Source: Chloroflexota bacterium
Lineage (GTDB): Bacteria; Chloroflexota; Anaerolineae; B4-G1
Direction of reading: 5' to 3'
Length of the DNA stretch: 8,114 nucleotides
Assembly (NCBI GenBank): GCA_024232355.1
Contig: JAAEPW010001008.1
Location: forward strand, 1 to 8,114
This document shows positions 5,778 to 8,114 of the stretch, one piece after another. The notes below the pieces were generated by a model that was not told the DNA's origin, searched no databases, and saw only the letters and a list, made by a program, of their open reading frames with translations. Made by a program: the position numbers and the translations under genes. Every line of letters starts with the position of its first letter. Position 1 is the stretch's first letter.

Positions 5778-6971
5778 TCAAGTTTGACGTGCCCAGGCGG
5801 GTGGCGGACCAGGGGAAAATTTGGCACCATAGACCAAATCGTCGGCCCAGACGAGGAAACGACGGGCGAACGGCACGTTGAACGCGATCCGGGCAACGGT
5901 GCGGGGGGGCAGCGTTGGCGGCTTGGACCAAGGGCAGACGACCTGGCAGATGGTACAAGCCGACCCCAGATGTCCCCAGTAGAGCAGGCACTTGACCGGG
6001 TCGATCTGCCATTTGCGCACCCCACGCACCTCCACCGGGTCTCCCTTTGAAATCGCCCCCGAAGGGCAAGTCGTGGCACACTTGAGGCATTTGGTGCAAA
6101 AATCCTGAACGCCCAGGTCTACGGGTGGGTCCAGCGTCAGGGGTAAATTGGTGGTGACGCAGACCAGGCGCAGGTTGGCTCCCAATCGGGGGTGCATCAG
6201 ATACCCGCAACGCCCCAACTCGCCCATCCCCGCGTCTACCGCCACCGGCACGACGGTTACGCCATAGTTGCGCATGTGGTGCGCACGAGCGGGCCAACCC
6301 AGAGCACGGATATAAGTGGATAGCTGGACGGCCACCAGCGCGCTGAACGCATACACCCGCCCGATTTCCAACTCGGAGAAAGGTGTCCCGCCGGTGCGCA
6401 AAAGATCGTGATCCTGGGCAAAGGCCATCGAGATAGCATAGCGATGGGGGATTTCGATAGGGTCGCCCCAATTCATGTCCCGGTAGCCTTGGGGCAGGCC
6501 GTTGTAGTGAGGGGGATTGGGTTGATAATCGGCAAAAAAAGGCGCGCAGCCCCGGTGACTGTAGACCCAGGCCGGGTTCAGGGGGCCGATGCGCACGTCG
6601 TCGGCCCCTAGGTGACGGGCAATGGCCTTGATGCGGGCCGACATCTGTGCCGGATCGGCTTTTAACTTTGTGGGAGCAACCTCACCGTCCACCATATCTG
6701 GCAGCGCCAGACCGGCGATGGAGTCAAAGGTTGCGGAAAAGAGGGCCGCGTCGATCTGATCTGTGCTTTCCTCAGGCCGGTCGGCTGCCTCGATGTATCT
6801 GGCGATGCGACGGTCGATCTTGACCAGCTCTGGGTGGGCCGCGTGATAGGCCCGCTCCTCCGGACTGCCGGGAACCAATCGTTCCCGGGCAAAGACGGTG
6901 TCTCGTTCGTCAAAGCGGGTCAACTCGCCAACGATCTGGTAGGTGGGGCGATCTACAGCATGGCTCAACAT
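5778..6971 (-). CDS. Reductive-dehalogenase-like corrinoid/double [4Fe-4S] protein, no TAT signal
   Basis: A 397-residue protein resembling the RdhA catalytic family (reductive dehalogenases: cobamide-dependent, two [4Fe-4S] clusters). The N-terminal ~120 residues are family-variable. Residues ~165-285 match the corrinoid-binding nitroreductase-like core (NWGDPIEIPHRYAISM, STYIRALGWPARAH, then VPVAVDAGMGELGRCG at 241-256 and ANLRL at 265-269). The clusters are bound by C292-X2-C-X2-C-X3-C302P and C328-X10-C339-X2-C-X3-C346P. There is no twin-arginine leader and no anchor gene nearby, so it is probably cytoplasmic, unlike respiratory RdhA. The epoxyqueuosine reductase QueG shares the cluster/corrinoid layout, but the DLGVQDFC, KWQIDPVKC and ICQVVCPWSKP stretches fit RdhA better. 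The start ATG at 6971 overlaps the deacetylase stop by 7 bp. Substrate unknown; dehalogenation is not demonstrated by the sequence. Confidence 0.8.
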   Translation of the reverse strand: MLSHAVDRPTYQIVGELTRFDERDTVFARERLVPGSPEERAYHAAHPELVKIDRRIARYIEAADRPEESTDQIDAALFSATFDSIAGLALPDMVDGEVAPTKLKADPAQMSARIKAIARHLGADDVRIGPLNPAWVYSHRGCAPFFADYQPNPPHYNGLPQGYRDMNWGDPIEIPHRYAISMAFAQDHDLLRTGGTPFSELEIGRVYAFSALVAVQLSTYIRALGWPARAHHMRNYGVTVVPVAVDAGMGELGRCGYLMHPRLGANLRLVCVTTNLPLTLDPPVDLGVQDFCTKCLKCATTCPSGAISKGDPVEVRGVRKWQIDPVKCLLYWGHLGSACTICQVVCPWSKPPTLPPRTVARIAFNVPFARRFLVWADDLVYGAKFSPGPPPAWARQT

Positions 6972-7777
6972 TTCATTTCCCGCTTGGTCATCGGCCGTTG
7001 GTCCAGCGTGGTGGGGTAGCGAAACCGTTCGGCGAACTCTAGCCCTACAGCCACACCATCGGCGCGAGCTTGCTGCCGGATCATCCACGTCATTCCCTGT
7101 GCGGCACCTTCCTCCTCTGCCGCCGCGCCTTTTGGATCGAGGGCACCAAAATCTTCCCACGCCAATCCAGACCCCTGCATCCAGTCTTGAAAGAAAAAGG
7201 TAACCTGGCTTTTGTGTTCCAAGAGAGCAGCGATCTTGACATCGAGTGTCTCTGAGATATCGACAGCCTTGTTCGCGTGCATGGGATTTTTGGCGAAAAA
7301 GTATTTTTCGGCCACCCGGTGAGGCGTCACCCCATCGACCAGTTGTTCGGGGTGGTGGAGCGGGTAGGGCGCAAAGTTGACAGCTTCCAACGCGGCAAAG
7401 GCGACGGCCCGGTGATCCGGGTGATCCTCAAAGGGAGCAAATGGATCAAGAGTGAACAACACGTCTGGCTTGCGCTGGCGAATGGCGCGCATGAATTGCT
7501 CCCGCAGGTGACCGGGCGGCAGTTGGTCCAACTCGCCATCACGATGGTCGAGGAAAACTACTTCCTGCACGCCCAAAACACCGGCGGCCCGCAGCGCCTC
7601 CATACGGCGCACCTCGGCCAGTTTGGCTGATTCCATTTCAAAAGACCCTTTGTCGCCGTTGGTGGCAATGATGATCGTGATCTCGTCGCCAGCGGCGGCC
7701 ATTTTGGCTAGTGTGCCTCCGGCGGAGGATTCGGCGTCGTCTGGATGGGGGGAAAGAACGAGCACTTTTAGGGACAT
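6965..7777 (-). CDS. PIG-L/LmbE family zinc-dependent deacetylase
   Basis: A 270-residue member of the PIG-L (LmbE-like) superfamily, which removes acetyl groups from N-acetylglucosamine-type or related N-acyl substrates (MshB, BshB and PIG-L itself). The Rossmann-like start MSLKVLVLSPHPDDAE carries the HPDD motif at 11-14: His11 and Asp14 should bind zinc and Asp13 act as the base. The second motif, DHPDH (118-122), supplies His122 as the third ligand. The ATG at 7777 is chosen because AAGGAG (7790-7785) lies 7 nt upstream and the likely transcription start is about 7823. The frame stays open to 7876 but that extension lies above the promoter. It is the first gene of a two-gene operon: its TGA overlaps the start of the RdhA-like gene. 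The true substrate (mycothiol/bacillithiol-type, glycolipid or other) cannot be read from the sequence. Confidence 0.9.
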   Translation of the reverse strand: MSLKVLVLSPHPDDAESSAGGTLAKMAAAGDEITIIIATNGDKGSFEMESAKLAEVRRMEALRAAGVLGVQEVVFLDHRDGELDQLPPGHLREQFMRAIRQRKPDVLFTLDPFAPFEDHPDHRAVAFAALEAVNFAPYPLHHPEQLVDGVTPHRVAEKYFFAKNPMHANKAVDISETLDVKIAALLEHKSQVTFFFQDWMQGSGLAWEDFGALDPKGAAAEEEGAAQGMTWMIRQQARADGVAVGLEFAERFRYPTTLDQRPMTKREMKC

Positions 7778-7784
7778 TGAGTCA

Positions 7785-7790
7785 CTCCTT
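7785..7790 (-). promoter_or_regulatory. Ribosome binding site fixing the deacetylase start
   Basis: AAGGAG on the minus strand (7790-7785), 7 nt before the ATG at 7777. This spacing selects MSLKVLV as the N-terminus, as expected for the family, in which the HPDD motif lies about ten residues from the start. Confidence 0.7.
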
Positions 7791-7828
7791 TGTCCTCTGG
7801 ACAGTGGATTTGCTAGCTTGTCGGGGAT

Positions 7829-7857
7829 AGTGTACCATAAACGACGGCGGATGCCAA
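7829..7857 (-). promoter_or_regulatory. Promoter of the deacetylase / RdhA-like operon
   Basis: Minus strand: TTGGCA (7857-7852), a 17-nt spacer, then TACACT (7834-7829) with TG one base upstream (extended -10). Transcription would start near 7823 and leave a leader of about 45 nt containing AAGGAG. Spacing and sequence make this one of the better promoters in the window. Confidence 0.55.
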
Positions 7858-7877
7858 TTCTCGTGACATGAGCCAAA

Positions 7878-8011
7878 GCCGCCTGGAGGGTCTCTTGCCA
7901 AAACCACTATGTGAACGACTGTGGAGATTTTTTCTCATGACACATTTGTGTTAGAATCCTGATCGCTTGTACCTAGCATCACCTTTGAGTGCATCAAAGA
8001 ATCACATAACT
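7878..8011. other. Intergenic stretch without recognised genes
   Basis: No open frame of note. It contains a short perfect palindrome ACACATTTGTGT at about 7940-7951 and a lone TAGAAT -10-like hexamer (7952-7957) without a convincing -35. I see nothing else in it. Confidence 0.4.
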
Positions 8012-8099
8012 GAAACCGCGGATGAACGCAAATGAACGCAGATTTTTACTAAATTCACCACTTTTGCATCTGTGTTGATCTGTGTATATCTGCGGTTCC
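8012..8099. repeat. Imperfect inverted repeat with 10-nt internal periodicity
   Basis: The left arm 8012-8043 (GAAACCGCGGATGAACGCA onward) pairs with the right arm 8068-8099 (its complement begins GGAACCGCAGATATACACAG) around a loop of about 24 nt. Of 32 paired positions about 24 are Watson-Crick and four more are G-U in a plus-strand RNA. Each arm also repeats internally every 10 nt: GATGAACGCA/AATGAACGCA on the left, and ATCTGTGTTG/ATCTGTGTAT/ATCTGCGGTT on the right. Repeats of the CGCGGATGAACGC type are scattered between genes in many bacteria, so this is probably a copy of that family. It is non-coding. Confidence 0.65.
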
Positions 8100-8114
8100 A
8101 TTCTAGTTGTGTCA

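Noticed and set aside
5778..6971. Epoxyqueuosine reductase (queG)
   Set aside because: The cluster order is similar, but the DLGVQDFC...KWQIDPVKC...CPWSKP pattern and the lack of the QueG N-terminal signature favour the RdhA-like family.
6972..7160. N-terminal extension of the RdhA-like protein (MGRFWCPRSK onward)
   Set aside because: It lies inside the deacetylase coding region, has a low-complexity arginine-rich shadow composition and no RBS. The ATG at 6971 gives a sensible overlap with the upstream stop. It does not supply a TAT motif.
7778..7876. N-terminal extension of the deacetylase to an ATG at 7876
   Set aside because: It begins upstream of the likely promoter, and the ATG at 7777 has AAGGAG at good spacing and gives the normal family N-terminus.

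Overview
The window most likely comes from a member of the Chloroflexota (perhaps Anaerolineae or a relative). This is inferred from four things seen together: a stand-alone glucose-6-phosphate isomerase of the transaldolase/isomerase-fusion type, a very large secreted pentapeptide-repeat lipoprotein with KWxLV-type inserts, a TAT-less reductive-dehalogenase-like protein, and dispersed palindromic repeats. No rRNA, tRNA, transposase or CRISPR array was seen, and the exact taxon cannot be fixed from this sequence.

Layout. The minus strand at 1-336 holds a small unrecognised ORF with a well-formed promoter, an inverted repeat over the -10 box and a strong ribosome binding site. Its 3' end runs into a palindromic repeat (21-78) and may be frameshifted. 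A strong hairpin (474-508) ends the next minus-strand gene, pgi (2200 to 536). From 2201 to 2431 a divergent intergenic region carries back-to-back promoters for pgi (minus) and cutA (2432-2764, plus). Next comes a promoter overlapping the cutA stop, then a 921-residue pentapeptide-repeat lipoprotein gene (2914-5679). Facing it is a minus-strand pair: a PIG-L/LmbE-type deacetylase (7777 to 6965) whose stop overlaps by 7 bp the start of a double [4Fe-4S], corrinoid-dependent reductive-dehalogenase-like protein (6971 to 5778). The right end (8012-8099) is an imperfect inverted repeat with 10-nt internal periodicity.

Function. pgi is central carbon metabolism and cutA is a small trimeric protein linked to divalent metals; they share only an intergenic region. 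The lipoprotein is predicted to sit on the outer face of the cell membrane and to form a long right-handed quadrilateral beta-helix broken by seven related inserts. The deacetylase and dehalogenase-like genes are clearly co-expressed and probably translationally coupled, which suggests a shared but unknown substrate or cofactor pathway.

Most worth a second look: the regular higher-order architecture of the pentapeptide lipoprotein, the coupled deacetylase / RdhA-like pair, and the small regulated ORF at the left edge with its complementary-loop palindrome.
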